Part shown: piece by piece, positions 39,542 through 49,579 of the stretch
Layout: each line of letters starts with the position of its first letter
Position numbering within the stretch: the stretch's first letter is position 1
Source of the DNA: Bacteroidota bacterium
GTDB taxonomy: Bacteria > Bacteroidota > Bacteroidia > Chitinophagales > Chitinophagaceae
DNA length: 64,000 nt
Assembly: GCA_016715505.1 (NCBI GenBank)
Contig: JADJZY010000035.1
Span: forward strand, 186,001-250,000
Direction: 5' to 3'
The notes under the pieces: generated by a model
The model's input: the letters and a program-made list of their open reading frames with translations, nothing else
Databases searched by the model: none
Told to the model about the DNA's origin: nothing
Made by a program: the position numbers and the translations under genes

Positions 39542-39682
39542 GCGACAGAACCCCTGCTTTCAACCCCTGAGAAGGCAAAACGAAGGGGAATAGCGGGATA
39601 AAAAAACAGGGTTTGCGGAAAAAAATTGTGTTTTTCTGAACAATTTTACTATCATTGTATCTCGAAATTAGAAACAGAGCAT

Positions 39683-40213
39683 ATGAGAAAATCACTTTTT
39701 GGAATCGTTGCGCTTTTGGTCTTGGTATTGATCAGTAATCTGGCCTCCGCTCAACGTGAGAATGAGGACCTGATCCGCGTTTATCGCTGGTTAAATACTG
39801 TAGACAATAACTATGTTACCCTGGCGGATGGCGAATTCCAGGAAGGACAATTGCTTCAGTGGAAATACAAGGAAAAAACCTTGTTGTTTTATGCCTACAA
39901 AACCCCTGGTCCAGATCGTGTTGCCGTTTATCGCTGGACGAATCCTGTAACGAAAGATCAAACATCGATTGCTGAAGATGAAGTATCAGACAGCGATATG
40001 ATGCAAAAGGGTTATACCTTAAAATCATTGCAGTTTTATGCACCGATTCGCCGCGCTGAAAACCATGTTGCAGTTTATCGCTGGTACCGTGCAAAAACAA
40101 AAGATTGGGTTACATTTCAGGAATACGGAGATACCGATAAATTATGGGACAAAGGTTACAAAATGAAAACCTTCCAGTACTACGGCATCATGCGTAACGA
40201 ATACGAACAATAG
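39683..40213 (+). CDS. Secreted protein with three tandem VYRW repeats
   Basis: ATG 39683 is chosen because a clear signal peptide follows (MRKSLFGIVALLVLVLISNL...ASA); the frame is open 19 codons earlier. The mature protein (about 150 aa) has three repeats of about 45 residues beginning 'RVYRWLNTVDNNYVTLADGE', 'AVYRWTNPVTKDQTSIAEDE' and 'AVYRWYRAKTKDWVTFQEYG'. Each ends in a 'K.L.FYA' or 'K.FQYYG' strand. The pattern recalls DUF5648-like repeats (VYRFYN...), but the match is loose. It is probably periplasmic or surface-located; the function is unknown. An intrinsic terminator lies 22 bases downstream. Confidence 0.7.
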   Translation: MRKSLFGIVALLVLVLISNLASAQRENEDLIRVYRWLNTVDNNYVTLADGEFQEGQLLQWKYKEKTLLFYAYKTPGPDRVAVYRWTNPVTKDQTSIAEDEVSDSDMMQKGYTLKSLQFYAPIRRAENHVAVYRWYRAKTKDWVTFQEYGDTDKLWDKGYKMKTFQYYGIMRNEYEQ

Positions 40214-40234
40214 TATTACAACTAAACAACATTT

Positions 40235-40263
40235 AAAAAACTACCTTCGGGTGGTTTTTTTTT
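40235..40263 (+). terminator. Rho-independent terminator
   Basis: A hairpin AACTACC-TTCG-GGTGGTT with a stable UUCG loop is followed by a run of T (about 40255-40263). It lies just after the VYRW-repeat gene and before the sulfatase gene. Confidence 0.85.
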
Positions 40264-40266
40264 GAG

Positions 40267-42170
40267 ATGAAGTGGAGTTCCTATTTTAAGTTTAGGCCTT
40301 ATACGGCTGTAACATGGCGTATGTTAATGATGTGGTTTGTCGTGTTCACCATATTGAGGGTGTTTTTTGTGATTTATCAATGGCCTCTTGCGGGAAGAAT
40401 ACAACGAAGCAGTGATTTTTTTGAAGCGTTTGTTGCGGGTATTCGACTTGATTTATCAACGGCTTCCATGTTGATTTTACTGCCCTTGCTTTTGGCTAAT
40501 CTTTACATTACATTTCATATTAAGCTGTTCAAAAAGATTTTTCGTGGTTTGAATATTTTGTTGCTTCTGGTGTATACGGGCATAGGATTATCGGATGCCG
40601 GACTATATCGGGAGTGGCATGCTAAAATTAATATGCAGGCATTGTCGCATTTTACAAATCCATTGGAGGTGGTGCGAACGGTTCCACTCACCCATTCAAT
40701 ATTGTTTGTGGTTTTATTACTGGCATTGGGCTTTCCATTTATTTATTTTTTGAAAGATGGGTGATGCGTGCAATGCAAACACAGGTTGCTGACACAGCGT
40801 CTCAAAAAGTGCTGAGGGCTTTATTGTTTTTTATCTTGAGTGGAGGAATTGGTTTTGTGTTGATTCGTGGAAATGTAACAGGGATGCCGATGAATCAGAG
40901 TATTGCGTATTTCAGCAATGATGTATTGGCGAATGATATTGCGGTGAATCCATTTTATAATATTCTGCAGGATATCTCTATTAAAAACAATATTCCGGAT
41001 CAATCGGTATACATGTTTAGATCGAATGAGGAAGCTTTGAAACAAATTCAGACGGATTATCCTGTTACGGAAATGCCCGGGCCTGAGTTATTAAATGTAC
41101 AAAGGCCGAATCTGGTATTTATTTTTCTGGAAAGCTGGACATCAGATCATGTTGGGGTATTGGGTGGAATGAAGGACTGTACGCCACAGTTTGATGCATT
41201 GAGTGCCGAGGGATTGTTGTTTACCAGAGCGTATGCCAATGCCTATGTGAGTGATCAGGGAATACCGGCTGTATTGAGTGCTTATCCATCTGTGAGCCGT
41301 GTGGCTATTACCAACCAACCTGCCAAGGTTCCTCTGTTGCCCTGCATCACGGAAGAGCTCAAACAAGTCGGGTATGAAAGTGCATTTTTATTTGGAGGAG
41401 ATTTGGTGTATGGCAATTTACGAGGTTATATGCTGGAAAAGGGCTTTGACGAATTGATAGAAGATAAAGATCTCGACGATTACCCGAGCGGGCGATTGGG
41501 GGTGCATGATGAGTATACCTTTGAGGCTTTGGGCAAAGAATTAAAAAAACGCAAACAGCCTTTTATACAAGGCATGTTTACCCAGAGTACCCATATGCCT
41601 TATGATTTTGTACCATCGGATGATTGGCATTCAACACCGAATAATCCGGAGAAATTATTTACAGAATCTATGCATTATGCGGATATTCATTTAGGGCGAT
41701 TTTTTGATTCGATTAAAAAGGAAAAACTCTACGAGAATACTTTGTTTATTGTCGTGTCGGATCACAGTCATCAATCCATTGTTTCTCGCGAAGGATATGA
41801 TCCGGAGAGGCATCGTATTGCGATGTTGATGTTGGGTGGCGCATTGCGCAAGGAATGGAAAGGGCAGCGTTGGGAAAAAATTGTATCGCAATTGGATATT
41901 CCGGTAACCCTGTTTCGGCAAATGCAAGTGCCCGGCAATCGTTATCCCTGGTCGAGCAACATGATGAGTCCATCTCACCCTTCGAGCGCTTACTTTATTT
42001 ATTATGGAGGTGTAGGTTATATCTGTAATGAAGGATATTGTTCGTCGATGCAATTTGATCCGATGCATTTGTATACCAGTAGCAGTGATACCTCACAAGC
42101 CGCTCGCTGGCGGGATAAAGCCCTGAGTTTTCAGCAATTGGTGTATGAGAATGTTCGATTGAGAAAATAA
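40267..42170 (+). CDS. LTA-synthase-like membrane sulfatase, split by one frameshift
   Basis: The first frame (40267-40764) encodes four to five membrane helices ('VVFTILRVFFVIYQWPLAG', 'SMLILLPLLLANLYITFHI'). The second (40761-42170) opens with another helix and contains the extracellular alkaline-phosphatase-superfamily domain. 'LVFIFLESWTSDHVG' carries the metal-binding Glu and nucleophile Thr, 'GMFTQSTHMPYDF' follows, and 'VVSDHSHQS' gives the Asp/His ligands. Adding one T to the T6 run at 40746-40751 joins them in frame ('YFFERWVMRAM'), giving about 635 aa, the normal LtaS size. Relatives transfer phosphoglycerol or phosphoethanolamine to lipids or glycans; in a Gram-negative the acceptor is uncertain. 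Frameshift in a homopolymer: error or inactivation. Confidence 0.82.
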
Positions 42171-42200
42171 TTTGGCTGCTGTGCTCCTTTCTATAAATGT

Positions 42201-43283
42201 TTAGCGAGATCCTGTAAGTTTTTGTTTGAATGCCATAATACGACGATAACTTTCATCAATTCTTTTTCGCTGATCAAACCTTGCTTGACCATTTTGCCGG
42301 ATGGTGCTATGAATTTTCCCTGGAGAATAATTATTCGACTGGCTGATATTATTACTAAACATTAAAATGTCCACGCCGGCGAGAATAGCCATTTTAATAC
42401 TTTCTTCAAATCCGTAATTGGAACTGATGGCGTGCATTTGCATATCGTCGCTTACAATCACACCCTGGAAGCCCAATTGTTTGCGGAGTACATCTTGTAA
42501 AATAGTTTTGGATAAGGTGGCGGGCAGGCCGCTTTGGTCTAATTGTCGATTTACGACATGCGCCGTCATGACCATATCAACCACACCTTCCTGAATCAAC
42601 ATTTCATAGGGTTTCAGTTCTTTTTTCGTCCAGTATTTACTGACGTCGGTAAGGCCGAGATGCGAGTCGGTGCGGCTGCTGCCATGTCCGGGGAAATGTT
42701 TGACGACTGTGCGAACCCCTTGATTCCGATGCGTTTCGATATAAAGGCCAGCCAAATGGGCCACGATTTCAGGATTGGCAGAAAAACAACGACTGCGTTT
42801 GCCAAGTACCGGACAGCGCACATCATGGAGGTCAAGTACCGGGGCATAGTTCAGATTGATACCACAACTGAGCAAACTTTGGGCAATACGCCCGGCAATT
42901 TCAGTGGTATAGGAATCAATGTTTCGGTCGCCGACAGATTTGGCCGAGGGCATGACGGGAAAGCCATACTTTGTTTTTAGTCGATTCACCTGACCGCCTT
43001 CCTGATCGATAGAAATGATCAGCGGTATGGTAGCCGCATTTTGCAGATTTGTTGTGAGGTTCTGCAAACTTTTTTTGGCAGATGCCGGATTTAAATTTCT
43101 TTCAAAAAGCAGGATACCACCGACAATTCCTCTTTTGACATCCTGTAAAATGCCCGATTGCTGATTGACAGAATGACCGTTCATGCCGGCCATGATCATT
43201 TGTCCGATTTTAATATCCAAACTATCAGCAAACAAATGGGTGAATGCTAAGCTCAAAAGAAGCGAAAGAAATATTTTTTTCAT
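42201..43283 (-). CDS. Glycoside hydrolase family 3, beta-N-acetylhexosaminidase-like
   Basis: The start is ATG 43281-43283 (MKKIFLSLLLSLAFTHLFA, signal peptide), giving 360 aa. This is the short single-domain GH3 form typical of NagZ. Motifs: 'LIISIDQEGGQVNRL', 'APVLDLH', the His/Asp loop 'VVKHFPGHGSSRTDSH' and the nucleophile 'VIVSDDMQMHAI'. NagZ-type enzymes remove N-acetylglucosamine from muropeptides or chitin-like substrates. Here the signal peptide predicts periplasmic or outer-membrane location, as in other Bacteroidota. It converges with the sulfatase gene (30-base gap). Exact substrate is uncertain. Confidence 0.9.
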   Translation of the reverse strand: MKKIFLSLLLSLAFTHLFADSLDIKIGQMIMAGMNGHSVNQQSGILQDVKRGIVGGILLFERNLNPASAKKSLQNLTTNLQNAATIPLIISIDQEGGQVNRLKTKYGFPVMPSAKSVGDRNIDSYTTEIAGRIAQSLLSCGINLNYAPVLDLHDVRCPVLGKRSRCFSANPEIVAHLAGLYIETHRNQGVRTVVKHFPGHGSSRTDSHLGLTDVSKYWTKKELKPYEMLIQEGVVDMVMTAHVVNRQLDQSGLPATLSKTILQDVLRKQLGFQGVIVSDDMQMHAISSNYGFEESIKMAILAGVDILMFSNNISQSNNYSPGKIHSTIRQNGQARFDQRKRIDESYRRIMAFKQKLTGSR

Positions 43284-43473
43284 GCAAAAGTAGTAGGGCA
43301 ACAAAACTACATCCTGCGCCTGAATTATTATAGGGAATAAATTACTCCAGGGCTCATTTCAAGAATAAAGAATGGTAATCCCAACCAATCAACTAAATTC
43401 GGGGTCTTAATAACGCTTACATTTTATCACTTGAGTGAATTCGTAACCATTCAACAATAAACATCCTATTTCT

Positions 43474-45030
43474 ATGAAAAAATTTATACTGTCTTCGATC
43501 ATCTTGTTCATCGGATCAACGACGATGATACAAGCACAGCCTTTAAATGTGGTTGATTTTGGGAATTCATCTTATACCTTATTGGGCGAAAAAGGATGTA
43601 TTGATGATTTGGGCAATTACGTCATGGGTGGAAGAAAGAATTTTAATAGTAACGATTGGGTGCATTTGGCGATGTTTAATGCCAACTACCAAGCACAATG
43701 GAGTTATTATCTCAACAAAAGTGGATATATAGCCAGTAAAATAAAACAAACTAAAGACAAGAACTACGTGGCCTTGTACAGCTCAGGGATATCGGCTATC
43801 ATATTTAAGTTTAGCGTGAGTGGCACCATTTTATGGTACAAACAATTTAACAATGTTGCGGAATGGGATGATTTTTACGAAGACAGCAACAATGACCTGT
43901 ATGTGTGCGGTAATATGCTGGAGAAAAACATTGTACTTAAAATGAATGCTGCAGGAGCAGTTGTTTGGTCCTATCAGTTTATATCCGATCAGGGGGCTAA
44001 CTACTATTTTGGTCGAAGTATACAAGAAGTTGCTGACGGCAATTTGGTGATAGCCGGGGCAGCTTCTATTGTGAGTAATTCGATGGGTGCGCATATTGTG
44101 GTCATCAAAATCAACAAACAGGGCCAGCTCATTTGGTCGAAAATTCATAAAGGACCCGGTAAATCCATTATTGCTGTGGCCATGGCAGAGTCGGATATCG
44201 ATGGTTCATTGGTTGCGATTGGATATACAGGAAATATGATGGATGCCAACACCTTTGATGGTTTTATGTTGAAAATGGATTCAGCGGGTAATCACATCAC
44301 CAATAAAACGATAGCCTTTAACTACTGGGATTACTTCTATGATATTTGTTTGATGGGCAATGGTCAGATGATGGCGATAGGCATGAGTAAGCCAGTGCAG
44401 GTTTGTGGTGGAAATTTGTTTTATACCCGTTTCAATCAGGCGGGTGATACGGTTCTCACTAGGGTTTATGGAACACCTTCGGGTAATGGTGCGAATTTTA
44501 ATAATATTCAAAAGCGTAATCAGGATTATTATTCATTCGGATTGGGTTCCTTGTGGGCCAATATTGCCAGCGGGTATGAATATCAAATGGTTCGTGTTGA
44601 CAGCATGGCCATGGGGCCTTGTAAACTTTACCAACAGCAGTTTGCGGTGCAGACTTTAAATGTGACAACCCAGGGTTCTGTGAGCCGAACAAATTTTACA
44701 CCAACGATTGTGACAGAATATCAAATAACGAAAGACACCCTTTATGCGGTAAATGCCTGTAGCGGTCAGCCATTGGAACTGAAAGAAATTAAACAGGCGG
44801 TGAGTATATCTTTATATCCTAATCCATCGCGTGAGAATTTGTATATTCAATGCAGTGAACGAATTCAGCAGCTGAAAGTTTATGACCTCAACGGCAGGAT
44901 CTTGATGCAACAGACATGTCAGATGCCGGCCTGGATTTTACCATTGGGGAATCTGAAAAACGGGATGTATGTGATTCATTTGGAAATGGAAAATGGGGAA
45001 GTGGCCAGCAGGCAATTTGTGAAGGAGTAG
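43474..45030 (+). CDS. Secreted beta-propeller-like protein with T9SS type A sorting domain
   Basis: 518 aa with a signal peptide (MKKFILSSIILFIGSTTMIQAQ). The body has repeats of about 45-50 residues of the form 'GCIDDLGNYVMGGRK', 'YEDSNNDLYVCGNM', 'QEVADGNLVIAGAAS' and 'IWSKIHKGPG', which resemble a delta-60/SBBP-like propeller. The last ~80 residues are a canonical type A tail: 'ISLYPNPSRENLYIQ', 'LKVYDLNGRILM', 'GNLKNGMYVIHLEM'. It is delivered to the cell surface or released by T9SS; the function is unknown. It has the same propeller style as the start of the large protein at 59964. Confidence 0.88.
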   Translation: MKKFILSSIILFIGSTTMIQAQPLNVVDFGNSSYTLLGEKGCIDDLGNYVMGGRKNFNSNDWVHLAMFNANYQAQWSYYLNKSGYIASKIKQTKDKNYVALYSSGISAIIFKFSVSGTILWYKQFNNVAEWDDFYEDSNNDLYVCGNMLEKNIVLKMNAAGAVVWSYQFISDQGANYYFGRSIQEVADGNLVIAGAASIVSNSMGAHIVVIKINKQGQLIWSKIHKGPGKSIIAVAMAESDIDGSLVAIGYTGNMMDANTFDGFMLKMDSAGNHITNKTIAFNYWDYFYDICLMGNGQMMAIGMSKPVQVCGGNLFYTRFNQAGDTVLTRVYGTPSGNGANFNNIQKRNQDYYSFGLGSLWANIASGYEYQMVRVDSMAMGPCKLYQQQFAVQTLNVTTQGSVSRTNFTPTIVTEYQITKDTLYAVNACSGQPLELKEIKQAVSISLYPNPSRENLYIQCSERIQQLKVYDLNGRILMQQTCQMPAWILPLGNLKNGMYVIHLEMENGEVASRQFVKE

Positions 45031-45086
45031 GGGAGTAACAGGGATTGTGTGATTCATTTCGAACGATTTTATTACATTTACAGCGC

Positions 45087-45590
45087 ATGAATCAGCGCTT
45101 AGCGGTAGTAACTCTTTTCTTATTTCTGCTCGCACACAGTTTGGCGATGGTTTTGCCATTCATGATTTTAAACCATCGAAATACCTATCCACACAAGAAC
45201 AATCATGATTATCTGACATTGACATTTACGAAAGAAGCATGGACTCAAGTGGCTTTCGTTAAGAAGAATGAAATTCGATTAGAACAAGGTATGTTTGATA
45301 TTCGGTCAGTAAAACATACCGAAAAAGGTGTTGAGGTTTATGGACATTACGATCATAAAGAAGATATGCTGCGACATGCACAATCTAAACATGATGATGA
45401 AAAAAAAGGACAGAAAAATTTTTCATCAGTTTTTCAGGGGCCACTCATGTGTGAGAGTTTACCCCAATTTCGATTTGCATTTTGTATGCATGAGAAATTG
45501 TGTTATAAGCCTTTTGTTCAACCCTATCAATTTAGTTTCCCTGATTTAATCCCGAATCCGCCCGAGCAAGCGATTCGTGAAACAGTTTAG
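45087..45590 (+). CDS. Small hypothetical membrane-anchored or exported protein
   Basis: ATG 45087 (MNQRLAVVTLFLFLLAHSLAM) is chosen because a hydrophobic signal or anchor follows; 14 upstream codons are open but featureless. The product is 167 aa. The rest is polar and His-rich ('HRNTYPHKNNHDYLTLTF', 'YGHYDHKEDMLRHAQSKHDD') and has two cysteines near the C-terminus ('AFCMHEKLCYKPF'). This composition suits a periplasmic metal-related protein. Small proteins of this sort often precede TonB-dependent receptors in this phylum, and one begins at 45960. I do not recognise the family. Confidence 0.6.
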   Translation: MNQRLAVVTLFLFLLAHSLAMVLPFMILNHRNTYPHKNNHDYLTLTFTKEAWTQVAFVKKNEIRLEQGMFDIRSVKHTEKGVEVYGHYDHKEDMLRHAQSKHDDEKKGQKNFSSVFQGPLMCESLPQFRFAFCMHEKLCYKPFVQPYQFSFPDLIPNPPEQAIRETV

Positions 45591-45959
45591 TTCAGCATTT
45601 ATTCATGGGTTTGAATGTGTAGTTTCATTTTGTATGAATGGAACTATGCTAAAAAGATAAAAAGGATTTGAATACTTGTGAAAATATAAACTGGGTTCAT
45701 TTTCTAAGAAGAACTTTTTTTTCAATGAACCAATGCCCATTGGAATAATCAATTGGGCCAAAATCATCTGCAATGAACCAATGGCCATGCTGATAAAACA
45801 GGAGATTACAACCGAATAAAATTGTGAAGGTTGTTCTGTTTTGAAAGCATCGAGCGTGTCATTCAACATTCAGAAATTCATCCATTTTAAAACATAGCAT
45901 ACGGGCGAAGTGAAAATTCTCAAATTTCGCTTTCATGCTTAACAATCAATAACATTCAA
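45591..45959. other. Intergenic region with a short direct repeat; no supported gene
   Basis: The 369-base gap contains the 13-base direct repeat CAATGAACCAATG at 45723-45735 and 45771-45783. A minus-strand frame of 88 codons covers 45603-45869 and encodes two hydrophobic stretches, but it has no family resemblance. It might be a small membrane protein at low likelihood. Confidence 0.25.
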
Positions 45960-48176
45960 ATGAAACAAATTATTTTTAATATCATTTTATTGAGCAGTTG
46001 CTTGTCTGCATATAGTCAAACACAAGAACAGAAAGATTCGGTAAAAAAAGTGGAACTCAATGAGTTTGTCGTTTCCGGAAATAAATTTGAGGAAAGGAAA
46101 AAAAATGTGACCCAACGAATAGAGGTGGTCAGCAGCAAGGAAATGGCACAAATGAATGCCCAGACTACTGCAGATGTGCTCACCAATACGGGGCAGGTAT
46201 TTGTACAAAAGAGTCAACAAGGCGGTGGTAGTCCGGTAATCAGAGGATTTGAGGCTGCCCGTATTCAACTCAATGTAGACGGTATTCGAATGAACAATGC
46301 AATTTACCGAACAGGGCATCTGCAAAATATCGTTACCATGGATAATAACTCTTTGGAGCGATTGGAGGTATTGTATGGACCGGCATCAACCATTCATGGA
46401 AGCGATGCGTTAGGGGGAGTAATCTTATTAAAGACTCGTGATCCTAAACATGGTAAAACTAAAAAAATAGAGTTGACCGGGACGAATGCATTACTAAGGT
46501 ATGCGACCATTAATCAGGAAAAAACAGCCAATGTCGGAGTCACTTTTGGAAACAAAAATTTTGCTTCTCTCACGAATTTAACTTTTTCAAATTTCGGGGA
46601 TATGGTGCAAGGTAAAAATGGGGTTGACTCTATCATGGATTTATGGAAGAAAAAATATGTCGTCGAACGCATCAATGGGGTTGATACGGTGGTGCCAAAT
46701 TCGGATCCGTTCAAACAAGTTTCGAGCGGCTATTCGCAATTTGATTTATTGCAGAAATTTTCTATTCGAAGCGCTCAGAAAATTCGTCACATGATTAATT
46801 TTCAACTATCCAATTCAACGGATGTTCCCCGTTATGATCGTTTAACAGAACAGTCGAATGGCGTACCCCGAAGTGCTCAATGGTATTATGGGCCACAGTT
46901 TCGAACCTTGGCAGCATATGAATTTAACGCCAGGAATTTAAACGGATTTTTTAATGATGTAACGGCAACAATCAGTCATCAGTTTGTTGAAGAAAGTCGA
47001 CACAATCGAAACTATAAAAGCGCGAATCTCAATCATCGGGTGGAGAGAATTCATGTGAGTGGATTCAATGTTGCGGTTAGGCATAAAGATGACATTAACG
47101 AAATTAGCATTGGAACCGATGCACAATTGAATAGCCTTAAGTCTGTGGCAGAAAGAGAAAATATCAATACCGGAGAAGTATCAAAACTGGACACCCGTTA
47201 TCCGGATGGTAAAAACAACATGAATTTATTTGGACTTTATTATCAGCATATCTTGAAACTGATGGATGGAAAATTAGTGATGAATGATGGAGTTAGGTTT
47301 AACTATACCAGTTTACATTCGACAATATTAGATACTTCTATTTTATTTCGTTTGCCTTTTACGGATTTGAGTCAACGCAATCGCGCACTTACAGGAAATA
47401 TAGGGTTGGCCTATATGCCGGATGATGAACTTCGTTTTAATATCAACTTCTCGAGTGGATTTCGTTCGCCCAATTTTGATGATATGACAAAGGTGTTTGA
47501 GTCGGTGAGCGGTCAGCGGTTGATTGTGCCAAATACCGATTTAAAACCAGAAGAAACACGTAATGTGGATTTGGGAATTCGATACAATGATGGAATCGTT
47601 GATTTAAACTTGTATGGATTTTATACCCATTTTGTAAATGCGATTGTTTCGGACGTGTATACTTTTAATGGAAGTGATTCAATCCTGTATGACGGTGTTT
47701 TGACGCCGGTTTTTGCCAGTCAAAATAAGGCCAAGGCGTTTGTGTATGGAGGAGGATTTCAATTCATTTACCGACCCACGATGCGCTTGTCTTTTAATGC
47801 TTCCATGAACTATACTTATGGCCGATTTAACAATGATACCATTTTGGTGCCGCTTGATCATGTGCCTCCTGTAGTTGGTCGTTTTGGGATTAAATATGAA
47901 GAGGATCATTTTTACGGAGAGATTTTTAGCATTTTTAATGGCCGTAAAAAACTACAGGATTATAACCCGGGGGGAGAAGATAATTTGCAATATGCTACAC
48001 CTCAAGGAATGCCAGCTTGGTACACGATTAATTTTAGAGCAGGGTTAACTTTGGCCAAATATGTTCAATTACAAGCAGGTGTTGAAAACATCCTCGATCG
48101 GAATTATCGACATTTTGCTTCCGGTTTCAGTGCGCCGGGTAGGAATTTTGTATTAGCGGTCAGATTCAGGTATTAA
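45960..48176 (+). CDS. TonB-dependent outer-membrane receptor (heme/siderophore type)
   Basis: 738 aa with a signal peptide (MKQIIFNIILLSSCLSAYS). The plug domain runs from 'VELNEFVVSGNKFEERKK' through 'TTADVLTNTGQVFVQKSQQG', 'SPVIRGFEAARIQLNVDGIR' and 'ERLEVLYGPASTIHGSDALGG'. A 22-strand barrel follows, with 'NINFSSGFRSPNFDDMTKVF' and 'PNTDLKPEETRNVDLGIRY', and ends in the aromatic 'FVLAVRFRY' typical of outer-membrane proteins. The plug resembles hemoglobin/transferrin-type receptors. It imports iron or metal chelates energised by TonB, but the ligand cannot be assigned. No carboxypeptidase-like N-terminal extension is present, so it is not SusC-like. A terminator follows at 48210. Confidence 0.93.
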   Translation: MKQIIFNIILLSSCLSAYSQTQEQKDSVKKVELNEFVVSGNKFEERKKNVTQRIEVVSSKEMAQMNAQTTADVLTNTGQVFVQKSQQGGGSPVIRGFEAARIQLNVDGIRMNNAIYRTGHLQNIVTMDNNSLERLEVLYGPASTIHGSDALGGVILLKTRDPKHGKTKKIELTGTNALLRYATINQEKTANVGVTFGNKNFASLTNLTFSNFGDMVQGKNGVDSIMDLWKKKYVVERINGVDTVVPNSDPFKQVSSGYSQFDLLQKFSIRSAQKIRHMINFQLSNSTDVPRYDRLTEQSNGVPRSAQWYYGPQFRTLAAYEFNARNLNGFFNDVTATISHQFVEESRHNRNYKSANLNHRVERIHVSGFNVAVRHKDDINEISIGTDAQLNSLKSVAERENINTGEVSKLDTRYPDGKNNMNLFGLYYQHILKLMDGKLVMNDGVRFNYTSLHSTILDTSILFRLPFTDLSQRNRALTGNIGLAYMPDDELRFNINFSSGFRSPNFDDMTKVFESVSGQRLIVPNTDLKPEETRNVDLGIRYNDGIVDLNLYGFYTHFVNAIVSDVYTFNGSDSILYDGVLTPVFASQNKAKAFVYGGGFQFIYRPTMRLSFNASMNYTYGRFNNDTILVPLDHVPPVVGRFGIKYEEDHFYGEIFSIFNGRKKLQDYNPGGEDNLQYATPQGMPAWYTINFRAGLTLAKYVQLQAGVENILDRNYRHFASGFSAPGRNFVLAVRFRY

Positions 48177-48209
48177 AGCATAGAGACTATTCAATAACCA
48201 TTTATCCCA

Positions 48210-48250
48210 CAAACCCGCTCCGCTGAAATGGATGCGGGTTTGTTTATTAT
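48210..48250 (+). terminator. Rho-independent terminator of the TonB receptor gene
   Basis: A perfect 9-bp stem CAAACCCGC (48210-48218) with GCGGGTTTG (48234-48242) is followed by a T-rich tail, 34 bases after the stop codon. Confidence 0.85.
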
Positions 48251-49054
48251 ACCGATTCAACTCTGAGAAGTGACTCAAGAAAACACCATCTCACTTTCGT
48301 CATTAGTTAAAAGAAATAACCTCGTAAGGTCATTTTCGGCCTTTGCTCTTCGGGCGTGAAGAAAAATTTGAAATCGGGCGTAGCCTGCTTCCGGCTGTTC
48401 GAAGCCGAAGCCAAAGCGAAGGCAAGTTTCGGAAGTAGGCCGCTCGATGAGAATTTTTAATACCAATTCCAACGAAAAATAGTCGAATGACTATTTGGTG
48501 TGAAGTGGTTTGAGACAATTTGTGTTTAGTCCAATCAAAATTGGACTATTACAGAAATGGATTCGGTATTAGCCTTAAGAGCAGCAGCCTTGAATTTTTG
48601 GCTCCACCTTTTGTTTTGATTTCATGCCGTAGCAGTATTTGTTTAGCACGATGAAATCTGGATATTACAAATACGCTAACGGTACAAGACAAAAGGTGGA
48701 AAACAAGAATAATAGCAATTTCGTACTTAGGAAATCCCGACTTAAATTTAGTCATTGTGAAATACAAGAGACCTTGAAAAAACTTAATATATCAAACATT
48801 GATTTACAACTTAGCCCAGCAAGTTAGTGAGATGTGAAATATGTAGGAGTCCAATAAATTTGGCCTAAACAAATATCCTATTACCGATATATTCTTTGTA
48901 ATGCTCGTTCTTCCCAAACAAAGAATGCGTCGGTACAAGCCGGTATTTACTCTCATCTCGTCAGAGCAGACGTAATGAGATAGGAATTGGTCTATCTATC
49001 AATTCACATTGGTGTTAATAGCCTCTCGTCGATATTGACCGATTCACAAAACAA
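48251..49054. repeat. Hairpin-rich intergenic region
   Basis: Four inverted repeats occur in 600 bases: GCCTGCTTCCG (48383-48393) with CGGAAGTAGGC (48430-48440, one G-U pair); AAATAGTC-GAAT-GACTATTT around 48478-48497; GTCCAAT-CAAA-ATTGGAC at 48529-48546; and an imperfect 12-bp hairpin at 48951-48980. A plus-strand frame of about 60 codons at 48639-48827 (inner start 'MKSGYYKYANGTRQ') shows no known family. The pattern suggests clustered palindromic repeats rather than genes. Confidence 0.4.
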
Positions 49055-49465
49055 CTACAAACCTTGTTTACTGAGCAGATCACGGATCACAACTTTTTGT
49101 AAGTCGCGCAATAGAATAACCTTGGTGAGTGAAACGCTCAATGCCGTATCCCATGAAAGCATTTCTTTGACAAATTTTTCAGGTACATCCACACGGTAAA
49201 GAATATCCATTAAACCCACATTTCCTTGTTGGAGCATCTTTTCTATTTGGGGATGCAGTTGTTCAAAAAGCTCATCAAAAGCGCTTGCGATTTGCCCGCT
49301 GTAGCTGAGTTCTATATCGAACATACCCAAATCTTTTTGTACCTGTGCCACGCAGGCGTTTATCATTTCCGGCTTATTCAACCAGGGCTGAAGTTCGCTC
49401 ATGTTTAATTTGGGTAAAGTATCCATAGGGGTAAAACTTAGTTTATGCAGCCTTGTGGCCGGCAA
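49055..49465 (-). CDS. Conserved-looking hypothetical protein, about 120-136 aa
   Basis: The frame opens at 49465; ATG 49424-49426 (MDTLPKLNMSELQPWL) is an equally good start. The protein is soluble and helical, with acidic and hydrophobic alternation ('QKDLGMFDIELSYSGQIASAFDELFEQLHPQIEKML', helices two and three). It ends with 'SVSLTKVILLRDLQKVVIRDLL'. It has no signal peptide and no motif that I recognise. It lies downstream of the PLP enzyme gene on the same strand with a gap of about 110 bases and could be cotranscribed. Confidence 0.55.
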   Translation of the reverse strand: MPATRLHKLSFTPMDTLPKLNMSELQPWLNKPEMINACVAQVQKDLGMFDIELSYSGQIASAFDELFEQLHPQIEKMLQQGNVGLMDILYRVDVPEKFVKEMLSWDTALSVSLTKVILLRDLQKVVIRDLLSKQGL

Positions 49466-49579
49466 TAAAGGTTGAGAAAAACAATCTCCTTGAAAGATAC
49501 AAATCGCCCATGAGCATTTTCTTTTTTGTGGGTTCTTTATGTCTTATGGGTTTAATAAACAGAGGGATTGAGGAGTTAT

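Noticed and set aside
45723..45783. CRISPR-like repeats (CAATGAACCAATG twice)
   Set aside because: Only two 13-base copies, no further units and no cas genes.
45603..45869. 88-codon minus-strand frame with two hydrophobic stretches
   Set aside because: No family resemblance, no promoter, and it overlaps a local direct repeat; mentioned only within the intergenic entry.
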